Shown here piece after piece: positions 37,087 to 47,387 of a stretch of 64,000 bases of DNA. Numbering within the stretch: the stretch's first letter is position 1; each line of letters starts with the position of its first letter. The stretch is from assembly GCA_977017575.1 (NCBI GenBank), contig CDRNVI010000029.1:558001-622000 (forward strand). Direction: 5' to 3'. This DNA comes from Paramoeba atlantica (taxonomy: Eukaryota > Discosea). The translations under genes and the position numbers were made by a program. The notes under the pieces are model-generated. The model saw nothing but the letters and a program-made list of their open reading frames with translations, ran no database searches and was not told the DNA's origin.

Positions 37087-38250
37087 TCACGATACCTCGC
37101 TGGAGCTTTGGTGACCACAGGTCGTTTTATCGCGGCAGGAGTGTTTACATGGCTGCTCTACGGGAGTTTTTACAAGGGCTGCGGTGGGTGTAGCTTGTTT
37201 CCCGTTCCCTGTCGTCAATGCTGTAGGTTCTGTCGCATGAGTTAGGGATATAGGGCCAGAATGGAGCACTGCTCGCTCAGGGATTAGGGACTCATGTGTG
37301 GCGTCTCGAGGCGGCGTTAGCGGCACACCAATTTTGCAGCATACGTGCTTGCAATGGGCTTTGTCCCGGCAGATGTTTTTACAAGGGCGATGTGTGGGCA
37401 GGATCGAGGCCATTGGGGAGGACTCGTCCGGGACTGTACTTGTGGGCTCGGGCATTAAATCCAGGGTGTCCGCTCGCTCTAGGCCGGGCGCTGGCTGAGG
37501 GGAAGGGAGGGGCGCGAGATCGTTTGAAAGCGGGATGCCATCGTTTGTGACTTTACAACATAGGTGTTTGCAGGTAGCTTTGTTGCTGCAATGGTGCGCA
37601 CATGGTCTCGTCCTTCGCAGAGTAGCACCGGGATCCGCGTTCGTGTTGTGCCGCGTCCGTATGCGATAAGACTCGTCGTAATCCACTTCTTTGAGCTTCC
37701 AATATGAGCCTTCTTCCTCGGTTGACTCGCGTTGAATAATCAAAATTTCATATCCCGATAATGCAATCATGCTCCGCCCTCCCAACTTCTTAATGGCGCG
37801 ACCTAGAGCTCCTGCCGAGGAATATGCGCCAGTGAGGTTCATGTCTTTGTCCGCGTATGCCGATGTCCAACTGGTGTGGCGGAAAGTCCGTTGTTCTCCA
37901 TCTACTTCACGGAATTTGATGTAATCGCAACATCTTTGGTCCATAACGTCACTTATGTTGCATGTTTGGATCAGAATTCCATCAGGTCGCTTGGCGCCTG
38001 ATTTTAAGGTTCGTGCAATAGAAAGTTCTGCCGTGAGTTCTGCATTAAAAGCCCCCTTTTCCGTTAGAAACTGTGCTGCTGCGTGGATGTGGGGAAAGTA
38101 GGCCCATTTGCTCGCTTCAGGGTGTCTAATGCGAATTGGCACTGCACTAGTGCGTGTCGGGCGAAAGCTTTCTTCGTGAAATGGCTCTGCGCTGGCAGAT
38201 CCTCGAGGGGTGGATGGACATGCCCCTTGTGGGGATAGCAGTTATACGGT
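37087..38250 (-). pseudogene. LINE N-terminal region with Cys/His motif array
   Basis: The frame is open from about 38,250 (no clear ATG seen). After an N-terminal domain of about 180 residues (SKWAYFPHIHAAAQFL; LKSGAKRPDGILIQT) come PCAHHCSNKATCKHLCCK, PCKNICRDKAHCKHVCCK and a degenerate third unit PCKHSCRDKTTCGH, spaced by Pro/Ser linkers. Consensus P-C-x3-C-x-[DN]-K-x2-C-[KG]-H-x-C-C-K. From memory a similar motif occurs near the end of MER3/HFM1 helicases. The frame ends at 37,087, shifting before the fourth unit. Confidence 0.7.
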
Positions 38251-38254
38251 AACT

Positions 38255-38810
38255 AAAAAAAGTGTTCAAATGTTTTAACAAATTTTAATGCTTTTATATT
38301 TTGCAAAAGAGATTCAAAGGATAATGCAGTAGTATATTACAGTAGTATAGGCTGGAGTAGTGCTTACATTCCCACGTACTTAGACTTCGTCAATGATCTT
38401 ACTATAAAAAACTATGAAAGATGTAATGCGAGCCCAACACTTGAACACTTTTTTCACTTTTTTGAGATTACTTTTTTTTTGAACAAAACTTTGTCATACT
38501 TCACCCTTACCAAACCAAAATGACCGAAACGTAATACTTCGTAAGTCCCCTCTTCGCCCTAATTACTGCCCTCAAACGAGGGGGTATGCTACGGACAAGA
38601 GGAAGACATGCACTCGGAGGAAGGTCTGCCCATGCTTTTTGGGCGCGTTCCCAAAGCTCCAACATTCGTACGGGAGGATCTGGATGATCCGCAGTTGACT
38701 TTTTGAGCTCGCCCCATAGGTGCTCTACGGGATTTAAATTGGGAGACTTCGAGGGCCAGTCTAGGACACACAATTCTTGTAAACGAAGGAATTCCCGGGC
38801 CTACTCGTGT
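38255..38810 (-). mobile_element. Tc1-like transposon fragment (C-terminal end and one terminal repeat)
   Basis: The frame 38,507-38,773 reads LDWPSKSPNLNPVEHLWGEL, the DDE-E region of Tc1 transposases, and ends TKYYVSVILVW. Beyond it lie inverted copies of AAAAAAGTGTTCAA at 38,255-38,268 and its complement at 38,441-38,454, suggesting an IR/DR-type terminal repeat. The N-terminal two-thirds and the other end are missing. The break at about 38,810 meets a LINE 3'-end copy. The right-hand repeat abuts the start of the LINE. Confidence 0.75.
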
Positions 38811-38819
38811 GCTTTGGAT

Positions 38820-39031
38820 CATTATGGACCACCTCTACCGACTGAGACCGAGTCGGTTGCAGTACGCCCCTCCGGCTGCGTAAACAGAGGGCGAGTTGCC
38901 TGGACCACCTCTACCGACAGAGTCCGTGCTAATCCCCTTGGTGCGACATCCGTCATTACGGATTGTACCGATGACTTAGGCTGTCGCATCAAGGGCTGTA
39001 TCTCTGCGCCAACGAGCGCATGAACATCAAA
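38820..39031 (+). mobile_element. LINE 3'-end copy or SINE sharing that end
   Basis: Positions 38,937-39,031 are about 85% identical by eye to the LINE 3' UTR at 32,150-32,242, in opposite orientation, and end at the same GAACATCAAA. Upstream is a direct repeat GGACCACCTCTACCGAC at 38,825 and 38,901. Either a heavily 5'-truncated insertion of a related LINE or a short element borrowing its 3' end. Confidence 0.65.
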
Positions 39032-39270
39032 ATTTGTCTAAAAAGCAAAAAAAAATTCCCAATCTGCAGTTGCTAGAAAAATAGTGTCTTGACCTTAAAA
39101 TGCGATTTCTTACCGTGTTATTGATAGAAAAGTTGCTCTGTCGCTTCTAAAAAAGGGACGTCGCCCGCTCCTGTCGCTGGGAGGGGGGTAGGTATAATAA
39201 GTGGGCATGGGTATACTATCCTGGAACATGGTTTAGAAAGAAGAGCTCCGCGAAACAGCGCGCTTTTTTT

Positions 39271-39372
39271 TGAGGGTGGAAAAATTTTCACCCTCGACCT
39301 GGAACATATTACCCCCCCACTTATAGTGCCGTTTGAACGAAAACCTCGGCACTATAAGTGGGGGGCACAGTA
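39271..39372. repeat. Two tandem hairpins, C-run family A (copy 2)
   Basis: Reverse orientation of 5,742-5,847. Hairpin two is GAGGGTGGAAAAATTTTCACCCTC at 39,272-39,295; hairpin one is CCCCCCCACTTATAGTGCCG / CGGCACTATAAGTGGGGGG at 39,312-39,365, with tips TATTA and CACAGTA. The 455 bp from 39,032 to 39,486 hold only this. Confidence 0.8.
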
Positions 39373-39486
39373 TATATTAAAATTCATTTTCCTTTATTTT
39401 TGACCGGAGTATCTCAGTACAGATTATTGTCATTGTATGGAAATATAAATTTCGATCTTTAAAGGTGCATACATAAAGGGTGTATA

Positions 39487-39915
39487 ATGACGCGTTTTTT
39501 AACTTGGATGCAATGCTGCACGAAGTATACTACGGCTACCGAATGCAAGGATGCGTTTCTTTTTTACGTGGTGCGTCCCTATTTTCCAAGTCTGTGCTTT
39601 CTGTATTTAGTGCACTCATTTTTGCCGAATCAAAATCATCTTCGTGCGACACTCAATCGGGGGTGGATTGCTTTACCCGTGCCTACCAAAAAGAATGCGT
39701 TACATAAGCGTGAAAATGTTTTAATGTTTGAGCAATCAAGCATTAAAACGAAAATCCTGAACTACAGTATTTTTCCCTCTTACCCCTCGGCCTTTTCTAT
39801 TTTCGCCGTCGCACGTGTCCAAAATCACGCTGATGGAGATTCTGAAAGTGGAGATTCGTATAACAATGATCAAATCAGGGTACTGGGTTTTTTGAATATG
39901 TGGATTCGCTTCTAG
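39487..39915 (+). CDS. Hypothetical protein
   Basis: A 142-residue frame with an ATG at 39487. It has a hydrophobic/aromatic stretch (DAFLFYVVRPYFPSLCFLYL) around residues 22-41 and a hydrophilic end (NHADGDSESGDSYNNDQIRV). Not recognised. It is embedded in repeat-rich DNA and could be chance; the plus orientation and absence of repeats inside it are the only support. Confidence 0.25.
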   Translation: MTRFLTWMQCCTKYTTATECKDAFLFYVVRPYFPSLCFLYLVHSFLPNQNHLRATLNRGWIALPVPTKKNALHKRENVLMFEQSSIKTKILNYSIFPSYPSAFSIFAVARVQNHADGDSESGDSYNNDQIRVLGFLNMWIRF

Positions 39916-41209
39916 TGATGGGTCTACACGCTACACACTGGGAGATGCATTACTAATTGCAAATATAAAAAAATTATTTCTTGTATTCATAATTGTTTCC
40001 CCCGTTTAAGCACACCTCGTTTTCCGTGAGTTCTATTCCTTCCGAATGAACCTTCAGCTGGATCGTTTCAAAAAAATTCGAACTTTTTCGAACCGACCAA
40101 GCGTTGAAACGCTACATACAAAAGTGCTCTAGATAAGAGTGGTTTCAGGGTTTCACGGAGGTTACATTTATGGGCTACACATTACTTACACCTTATATTG
40201 TACCCATACGAAAGCGTTACTCTTTATACCACCTTTTTACTCTTTTCCAGGATTTGAGCCCCTTTAAAACATCTTTGAAAGCGAATGGACTGCGTCGAGC
40301 GCTCCTCATCTAGATTTTCTAATTGACGCCATACGAGCGCCGAGTGAAAGGACTCTAGTGTAGAAGGACTGTAAAATCTTGCCAGACTGACGCATAGGCA
40401 AAGAAAGTCTTCTTCTTTGATGTGCTGAACTCCCTGAATACCCAATAAAACCTCGAGTCGATTGTAATAGTTGGCCAAAAGGGACTTTTTTCCCCCAAGA
40501 TTTTTTTCTATTTATTAAAATATTTTATAAAAATATTTATAGAACTTTCCAACTTCAAGACCCCTTTTCTGAATACTTACTCTTGGCTGGTTAAAAATCT
40601 TTCAAAATCATCCAACGCCCCGTCACAAGCACCCTTTACTTTGGAAAACCTTTGCAGTGTCTTGAGGAATTCCACAAACGAATGTTCACGACGCAAGCTC
40701 AGAGTTGAGCGGGCATGCATCCAAACGCGAAGTGATGCACATCGACGATGCCTCTCTTGTTGGTCTCAGCGCCCGCAACTCTGCGCTCGAATAACCTCCT
40801 GCCCAGTCTCGTCAAAATGGACAAGTAAGTGGGGGGTGGGACTATGACAAATACAGTACCTCAAGAAACTGATCACACTTTCTCGCGTTGAACATTGTGG
40901 TAAGAAAATGTTTATAAAACATATTAGAAGGGTGAAACCAGCTCGGTTCTAGCGTGTTCCCCCGTGTTTGGTCGAGTTAAGAGTTCGGACACTTAACTTG
41001 TGGAGAATATGCAGTTTCTTTCTAATCTTTTAGTTTGTATTTTGTAATTTTTTTTATTCGTTTTTTTGAAACGCGGCATTCCCTCTATATTTTTACCCAG
41101 TACTTGAACCATGTAGGTCCATTGGGGGGGTATATGATTTTAAAACAAGCAATCAAATTAGCGATTTCACATGTGCCCAAAACTAGCAATTCAACCTGCC
41201 TTAAGTTAT
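39916..41209. other. Intergenic, 1.3 kb, possible gene remnant on minus strand
   Basis: The minus-strand frame at 40,224-40,478 (YYNRLEVLLGIQGVQHIKEE; ALVWRQLENLDEER) looks protein-like but lacks an ATG. A candidate upstream segment (minus, about 40,580-40,720: MHARSTLSLRREHSFVEFLK...) ends at a GTAAGT, but no AG in the gap gives a matching phase, so an intron-containing gene is not supported. Otherwise AT-rich. Confidence 0.35.
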
Positions 41210-42711
41210 TTATGATTCTGATAACAATAATAATAAAAAGAAGCAATCCAGGCCCAGTCCATTCGCGCTTTCCGGACCGGGTCTTTCGACCTCTCCACGG
41301 CCTGACTTGTGAACCCTTCGCTTGCTATATGGGAGGGCGCAGGCGCGGGCCTGTGTCGACAGCAACACGGCCGCGAAACAGGATGAATTTTTTTTATCCC
41401 CCGTAATACCAAAGAAGTTTGTGGCCTTGGTAACCTTCGATAGGACCCATCCCTCTTCAACTGCTTCCGTGGCGCCAATATACGCCCCCAGAAGTTTAAC
41501 GCCCCCCGGAGCATGTTGCATCCTGCTCCCCGAGAAGACCGAGTACAAGTCCGGGTGGCGGGTAGCCACCATGCACTTGGTCGTATTGAGCTTTAGGCCC
41601 AAAAACTTGATCTCCTCTTCCAAGGAGTCAAAGGCATTTACGCACACCCCGGGCTCCGCGGCTATGGTTTTATCATCCAGATATGCCCATAGTTTTAGAC
41701 AGCCAGAGTATTTTGCCGCCACGGCCGAGATGGCGCCCTGTATCCCTAAGGCAAAAAGGATGGGCGCCATCGGGTCCCCTTGTTTCACCCCCCGGGAGCT
41801 AGGGATGGCAATCCCCTCCCGCAGGTGGAGCTTGCTAGGGGTCCCGTACCCGAAAAGGGAAATGCCGATCATAGGGGAAAGGTTCGGATACCTTTTCAAG
41901 GCTCGGAAAATGGCCGCGCGGGAAATGCTGTTAAAGGCATTTTCCACTTCGACCGCCGCGGTCACCTCATCGGGTCTGTCGCGGAAGTGATCTCTCACTA
42001 CGACGTGCTCGCATCCTTGAGTGTATTGGGCTCCGAATTGGAGGCCCTGAAACACAGCAGGGAGGTGGTCTCTGACCTGTTCGAGGGCTAGTAGACCCGC
42101 GAGCTTCAAGATGCCCCCCCTCATGGCAATGGGCCTGTACGAGGAGTGGTGTCCCACTGGGGCCCCAGGCTTGTTAAAGAGCTTGAGGTTAGCTCCCGTG
42201 AGAAAATCCCTCATCGTGGGAGGGAGGGAGGGGGTGGGGATCCCTTGGATGATCCAAGTGACCACGTCCCTCGGGTCATCCTCCTGTAGGATGGGGACCA
42301 GGAGTTCCTTGGTCCATCCGGACGAGCCTGGCGCTCTAAGCGGCGCAAGGCTAGTTGCCTTTCGGACAACGTCTGCCGCCGACGGGAGGGGTCCATGACT
42401 TTCCTTGTCATAGACGAACTTGGGGGTGTTATAAGGACCTCCCGTAGGGTGGAGGCGTTCCACCTGTTCCCCCGCTGTAGCCGGGTTTGCCGACGGATCG
42501 AGGGGGCTTCCAAGATTTTAGCCGCCTTCGAGAAAGCCCCCGCCCGGATCAGCTCAGTGACTCGTTTGATAACAGAACGGGGGAAACTGTTGGTGAGGAG
42601 GGGAGTAGAAGCGATGGTTTCTGACCTCTCTAGGTTAGCCCGTTTCCGTAACTCCCTCGCCAACTGCCTCTGGGACAGCTTGTCCTCGGGGAAAAACAGG
42701 AACCGTTTAAC
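41210..42711 (-). mobile_element. Second reverse-transcriptase retroelement (LINE type), 3' part
   Basis: The minus-strand frame 41,210-42,463 has RT motifs: APGSSGWTKELLVP, SSYRPIAMRGGILKL, VEVENAFNSISRAAIF (motif A), SSRGVKQGDPMAPILFALGI (motif B) and LWAYLDDKTIAA (motif C, YLDD). The preceding N-terminal stretch (LARELRKRANLERSETIAST; FSKAAKILEAPS) lies in another frame (42,463-42,711), so one frameshift is present near 42,460. Downstream, (ATT)n-like sequence at 41,217-41,240 looks like the element's 3' tail. It belongs to the QGDP...YLDD RT group that is distinct from the LINE at 32-38 kb. In motif A a Glu stands where the catalytic Asp is expected. Confidence 0.75.
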
Positions 42712-42736
42712 CCCGAGGGGGGTTACAATTTTGTAA

Positions 42737-43415
42737 TTGTATACTGTAATTTGACTACGAAAAAAATACGTATTTTAATAGTAAATTTTTTGTTTCGTAA
42801 CTATTTTTTCGGGCTCATTTTGGAATGAAACACGACTTTCCCCCCGATTAAAACGTTTACATCGAAGACATCTACGGGAATCCTGCCTCGGACACTTCTG
42901 AACGTCTTCGTAAGGGGGTGCGCCACCAGATGAAGGAAACCTTTTTGATACCACTAACTCGTAAGGAAATAGTGGATATCAAGTTTTCGGGACTGAGCGC
43001 GGCCGAAAATGACTGAGAAAATGGCTAAGACAAGCACAAACTGCTCCACTAGAATCAGCATAGCAAAGAATTTCTGAAGTCGGCATTCGGACTTCTGTGG
43101 AACAGTGAGCGCGTCGACTGGCGTATTCGGCCTCGGCAACTTTATTTAACTTCGTTGACACTCCTTGATGTCGATCACCCTAATGTACAAGAATGGACAT
43201 CTCGCGAGGATTGTTTCTGCAAGTTTCATAAGGGGAATGCGAACGACTCTCTCTCTCTATTAAGAACTACAGAACTCAGGTAACACAAGAGCTTCAAATC
43301 AAAGGAATTGAATCTGTTGGAAAGTGTTCATCGAAGTGTAAAGAAGCCCCTAAGACGTATGTAAAATTGAGTAAAAATCAAATTACTTACTTACTTCTTT
43401 CAATAAATGCTTACA
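42737..43415. other. Intergenic, 0.7 kb
   Basis: AT-rich, with no gene. Positions 42,840-42,980 may be remnants of a coding sequence (ENVYIEDIYGNPASDTSERL-like in one frame) but stops and short length prevent a call. Ends in TACTTACTTACTTC before the Tc1 element. Confidence 0.35.
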
Positions 43416-44570
43416 TCAATACTTTGTGTAACCGCCCTTGGCCGTGATTACCGCTTGCATACATCGCGGCATGCTTTCGACCAGAGTACGGCAGTATGCG
43501 GGGGATATGGTCTCCCACATTTCCCTGGAACGGTCCACAAGCTCCCCGATATTCGCCGGTGGCGGTTCAACTTCACCCAGCTTTGCCTTCTGTTGGCCCC
43601 AAAGATTCTCAATGGGGTTTAACTCCGGTGACTGCGGCGGCCATCCAGACAGAACTTGAACTCCCACGCTGGCGAAATGCTCCTTTGCAATCTTGCTGGT
43701 CTGTTTTGGGTCATCATCCTGCTGGAAGATAATTTTGCCCATGTTGTCACCCAGTTTTCGAAGTGAGGCGGGAAGGTTCTCCGCTAGTATGTCCTTGTAC
43801 TGGGAGGCGTCCGTATTACCTTGAACGATTTGAATGGTTCCAATACCATCTTTGGACATACACCCCCACGCCATTATGCTCCCCCCACCGTGCTTTAGAG
43901 TTCCTATGACGGTTCGGGCACTAGGTTCACCAAGCCTCTTCTACACCCAGTGAATACCATCAGATCCGAAACGGTTGATTTTGGTTTCGTCGGAAAAATA
44001 CAATGAAAACCACTCTTCCTTCCAAATATTGTGGTCGAGGGCAAATTTTAAATGCATAGCACGGTGTCTATCGCTCAGGAAGGGTTTTCGCTGACGCTTC
44101 CGACCCCCCAGACCATCAGAGCGCAAGATATTACGAATGGTTTCTGGCGAAACATTGCCGATGCCTTCACGGCAGAAACGATTCCGCACTCCCACAGGAG
44201 TCCTTTCCGCCCCGCTCTCAATTAGACGCTGAGAGCGCCTTATCGAGGTCTCAGAGAGCTTTCTACGGCGACCTCCCTTGTTGATTGGACGCGGCGTCAC
44301 GTTCATCGACCTTATTGTGCTCACTGCACCTCCCTTTCGGGATATTTTTCTATGTGAGTCACCATTGTCTATTATTTCATTGACTTGTTTTAGCTTTGAA
44401 TTCGACAAACGTAGTGGTATGTGGATAATACAAAAATATATTGGTTTGGTGGCAATTCTTTTCTTATCTCTCAGTAAATATTTTTTACCATTTTTTTTAT
44501 TGGTTTCTATCGTTTTGTACCCAAGGTTTGTCAATGCCACCCCGGTTGTCGAGGTCCTGTCATGGTAAGT
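43416..44570 (-). mobile_element. Tc1-like transposon, nearly intact transposase with one in-frame stop
   Basis: On the minus strand a helix-turn-helix region (LSNSKLKQVNEIIDNGDSHR; TPRPINKGGRRRKLSETSIR; NVSPETIRNILRSDGL) is followed by WFSLYFSDETKINRFGSDG (first Asp), an in-frame TAG at 43,941-43,943, then GGGSIMAWGCMSKDG, FQQDDDPKQTSK (second Asp) and WPPQSPELNPIENLWGQ (Glu). By my count 35 residues separate the second Asp from the Glu. It ends AVITAKGGYTKY. Only the single stop breaks the frame. The start codon and terminal repeats were not identified. Confidence 0.85.
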
Positions 44571-44965
44571 ACTTGCCAAGGTCCTGACGAATATGAAGAT
44601 TATTGACCGATTGTGGTATAATAAATTTGGCTTACTATTCATATTATGAATAATAATAAGCAGTTGTGACATAACTGCGAGAGTTTGAAATCAAGGCCTT
44701 TAAGTCATTTAATATGTAGAATTTGATGTTTGTTTTAGAATTTCTAAGCGTAACCTCAGCCCACGTTTTCTTTAATCAAAATTAGCCGAAGGTAAGAGAC
44801 CACCTAGGCATTACTCACATTTTTACCTGTACTGTAGACATACCTAAATTTTTATCACTGTTTGACTTTCTGCACTGAATTTTCCTTATACGTAAGAAAA
44901 AACTCTTGAAACACGAGACTCACTATACTAGGGAAAACATTCGGATATTCCAGGAACCTTTATGC

Positions 44966-45508
44966 CTATTTCCGCGGGTAGGCAGACTTTCCTTGTCCTG
45001 CGGCGTTGTAGCGCGGCTTAATTGGGAGGACTTTTTCCTTTTCGCTGGAAGAGAGCCCGGACCACACTTCTTCATTTGACCGAGTGCACTGTCGCACACC
45101 ATGGCCTTTCCGGCCGCAGTGTCGACATCCCCTCGCCGGTGCATTCGGATAGTACCAAACCGGCTTAAAATTGCTAAAACTTGAGCGCGATCTTTCGAAC
45201 TTGAAGCGTTTCTTCGAGGACTCGTCGTGCGTCCATCGACGTTTCTCAACCGTCCGGCCTAGTTCATTCATAGCTTTCTTGTTACCAGCTAGGATCGAGA
45301 CGATGGCCTTGTCCGATAATGAGGCTTCATTATACAGAAGTAGGTCCTCGATTTCGCTGGTCGTAATATCGACTTCCTTAGATGCTGTCAGACGGTGATA
45401 ACACAGCACCGACGCGAGCTTGCACAACAAACCCCAATACATGAGGCGGACAGAGTCCACTTCTATGTCGGGGAGGGCGGCTTGTGTGTGGGGGGGGAGA
45501 GCGGACAT
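44966..45508 (-). mobile_element. Fossil gag-like fragment with CCHC zinc knuckle (retroelement, family uncertain)
   Basis: A minus-strand region with a CCHC zinc knuckle (CRHCGRKGHGVRQC) near its end, preceded by a basic stretch. This is the usual layout of the nucleic-acid-binding part of a gag-like protein from an LTR-type retroelement or a LINE ORF1. No terminal repeats, protease or polymerase were recognised nearby, so only a partial old copy is present. A cellular CCHC protein cannot be excluded. Confidence 0.45.
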
Positions 45509-46070
45509 CGTTGTTCCACATAGAACTTTGCGAACAAATCAACAATCCCGCCCGTACGCCACGTGTTACAAATACAGTACATACAAGTGGAAAAAGCATT
45601 GGCGTCGCGAAGTGGCACCAAACGGTTTTTGCTTGCTATACTAGTAGTATAGTGAATTACTACATGTTGGTTACTGATTACTACACGGAATACTGATTAC
45701 TACGTCGATTACTACATGCGCCTTTTGAGAGTGTGGAGCAGCAGTTTCCGACATGATTGAGGCAGGTAAAAGAAGGACTGATGCGACCGGTGTCATCAAC
45801 TATGTAGGTTGTTGAGATTTAGGAAAAACTTCTAAACATACATGTACGTATGATTATCACACCAGAGGACGTTATTATGATTATCACTGTACATGAATTC
45901 GCATTCGGTGACTACAGGGACAATAAAGAAGTAGTGGTGAACAGCTTCATAAATAGTGGGTAACAATCCCCTTCCTCTTGACTGCCACCAGCTTCAGGCC
46001 GTCTGATGTTTGGCTGGATCGCGGTCAAAACCTTTGCCGGACGAATACTCAGACCAAACGTTGGCAGTAA
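45509..46070. other. Intergenic, 0.56 kb
   Basis: Repeated TACTGATTACTACACGG-like units near 45,655-45,715 (TTACTACATG, GATTACTACAC, GATTACTACGTCG). No gene. Confidence 0.4.
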
Positions 46071-46517
46071 TTACAAGCACTGGTGTCCCGCTTTTGAAGA
46101 GATCGTTGGCCTCGTCAACTCCAATGATCTTACCGGCCTCTTCGAACCATCAGTACGTACATGCTCTCGAACCATCAGTACGTACATGAGTGAAAAACTC
46201 ATCGCTCCCTTCCAGAAGAACATGAACCACTTTTGTTGCAGTCTGTCTAGGTGTTTTCGAAGATCTGCACCTAACGCTGCGGGACAACCTTCACGATCTG
46301 CCTCTCTGAGCAAAAGTTTAGTAGCCCAGTAGGGAATCAGCGCCGTAGGATTGTCTCGAACGTCAGAAAGCTCCTTCAGCATGTCTTTTTGGATGAAACT
46401 GGACGACAAGGGATGGTAATTGAAAACTGTATAGGTCCCCAAAAGAGATGTCATTGGAGAGTCATTAGTAGCTCCAGCGACTGCTGGTGATCGTCTGCGG
46501 TTGTCGGCGATTGGCAA
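46071..46517 (-). CDS. Unknown minus-strand ORF in repeat-rich DNA
   Basis: A 148-codon frame (MPIADNRRRSPAVAGATNDS; KDMLKELSDVRDNPTALIPY; RKHLDRLQQKWFMFFWKGAM). Protein-like but not recognised. A 21-bp direct repeat of TCGAACCATCAGTACGTACAT (two copies near 46,143 and 46,167) lies within. Probably part of an element or decayed gene, as it sits between retroelement remnants. Confidence 0.3.
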   Translation of the reverse strand: MPIADNRRRSPAVAGATNDSPMTSLLGTYTVFNYHPLSSSFIQKDMLKELSDVRDNPTALIPYWATKLLLREADREGCPAALGADLRKHLDRLQQKWFMFFWKGAMSFSLMYVLMVREHVRTDGSKRPVRSLELTRPTISSKAGHQCL

Positions 46518-46559
46518 TGACTTTCAGCGCCCTCCTGAGACTGCCCAAATGCTCCTCAA

Positions 46560-46690
46560 TGTTAACAACATTCGATTTTTTATTGCAACTCGTATAATGT
46601 TAACATTGGGGAGTAAAAGTTCGATTATTGTCAACATTCGATCATTGTTAACAAAAAAGGTTCGAAAAACTTGTTAACAGTAAACGAGCC
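46560..46690. repeat. TGTTAAC-containing inverted repeats
   Basis: Four or five copies of (A)TGTTAAC(A) with ATTCGAT between them (AATGTTAACAACATTCGAT; ATAATGTTAACATTGG; TGTCAACATTCGATCATTG; TTGTTAACAG). The motif is itself nearly palindromic. Short foldback cluster. Confidence 0.55.
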
Positions 46691-47111
46691 CCGCCTTTAA
46701 CTTGAACACATTACCAGTCGCTGTACGGTACCTTATACATGTATAGTTTACGACAACTTTCGTCGTGGTAACTTCCCTCCGCTTGTGTTGAAATTTCAGC
46801 AAATGTGCCAGGTCTTTCTTTAATTCTTGTCTTCTGTATAGTTTCTAATGCTTCACACCCTGGCGTCCTCGAGGTTTCACACAAGGAAGTGTGGAATACT
46901 GAGTTGTGAAAGAATTTTTTCGGTGGATGTTATAAGGCCTACGACCCGTACATGTGGCACGTGGTCATATTCTCAGACACGGAGATGCTCGTCTCAATCG
47001 GCTTCTCTGCGTAGTACACTGCACGAAAGTGCATCTGGAACGAAGCAGTTGCAATCTCCACATTCTAACACCGCTTCGAATGCCTCAGCGTGTCACGCCC
47101 AGCGTTTCCCA

Positions 47112-47387
47112 ATGGAAAGGTCTTCTTTCGTTTATGAGGGGGCGGAGAAAGGAACTGATATTGGAGCTCGGAATGAGGCAGCATATATTCCGTACAAATC
47201 GTTTGTTCCATCCATTTTTAGTTGGAAACGTCGCATTGGCATGCCCTCGTACAACAATATAATGACCACTATAATAGTGGAACTAGGGATTATTTTTACA
47301 ACTGTTACAGCCGTATCCATACTACTGTGGAGTGCATGGATCCAAAGAAAATACGAAGTTGTTCGTCCTACTCGAGCAGCATCCTAA
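47112..47387 (+). CDS. Small single-span membrane protein, unknown
   Basis: A 91-residue frame from the ATG at 47112 (MERSSFVYEGAEKGTDIGAR). A Lys/Arg-rich stretch (SWKRRIGM) is followed by one strong hydrophobic segment (TTIIVELGIIFTTVTAVSIL, about 51-75) and a short basic tail (WIQRKYEVVRPTRAAS). An in-frame ATG at 46848 would add 88 Ser/Arg-rich residues that could be a targeting peptide. It lies upstream of WDR33 on the same strand. Not recognised. Confidence 0.5.
   Translation: MERSSFVYEGAEKGTDIGARNEAAYIPYKSFVPSIFSWKRRIGMPSYNNIMTTIIVELGIIFTTVTAVSILLWSAWIQRKYEVVRPTRAAS

Larger units (their letters stand above)
32150..38250 (-). mobile_element. LINE with restriction-like endonuclease, broken and with nested insertions
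   Basis: Read on the minus strand from about 38,250 to 32,150. It contains an N-terminal region with four Cys/His motifs, a linker, a reverse transcriptase, a CCHC motif and a PD-type restriction-like endonuclease. That order and the endonuclease place it among the R2/R4/NeSL/CRE-type LINEs, which insert at specific sequences. It is split into several frames (frameshifts near 37,090 and 35,800 at least) and interrupted by a 0.5-kb segment at 34,737-35,236 and a 0.8-kb TIR element at 33,661-34,455. It is therefore not autonomous now. Its 5' end abuts a Tc1-type terminal repeat. Confidence 0.85.

Noticed and set aside
44966-45508. Confident LTR-retrotransposon call
   Set aside because: Only a CCHC knuckle is visible; no long terminal repeats or polymerase were recognised, so only an uncertain fossil gag-like fragment is reported.
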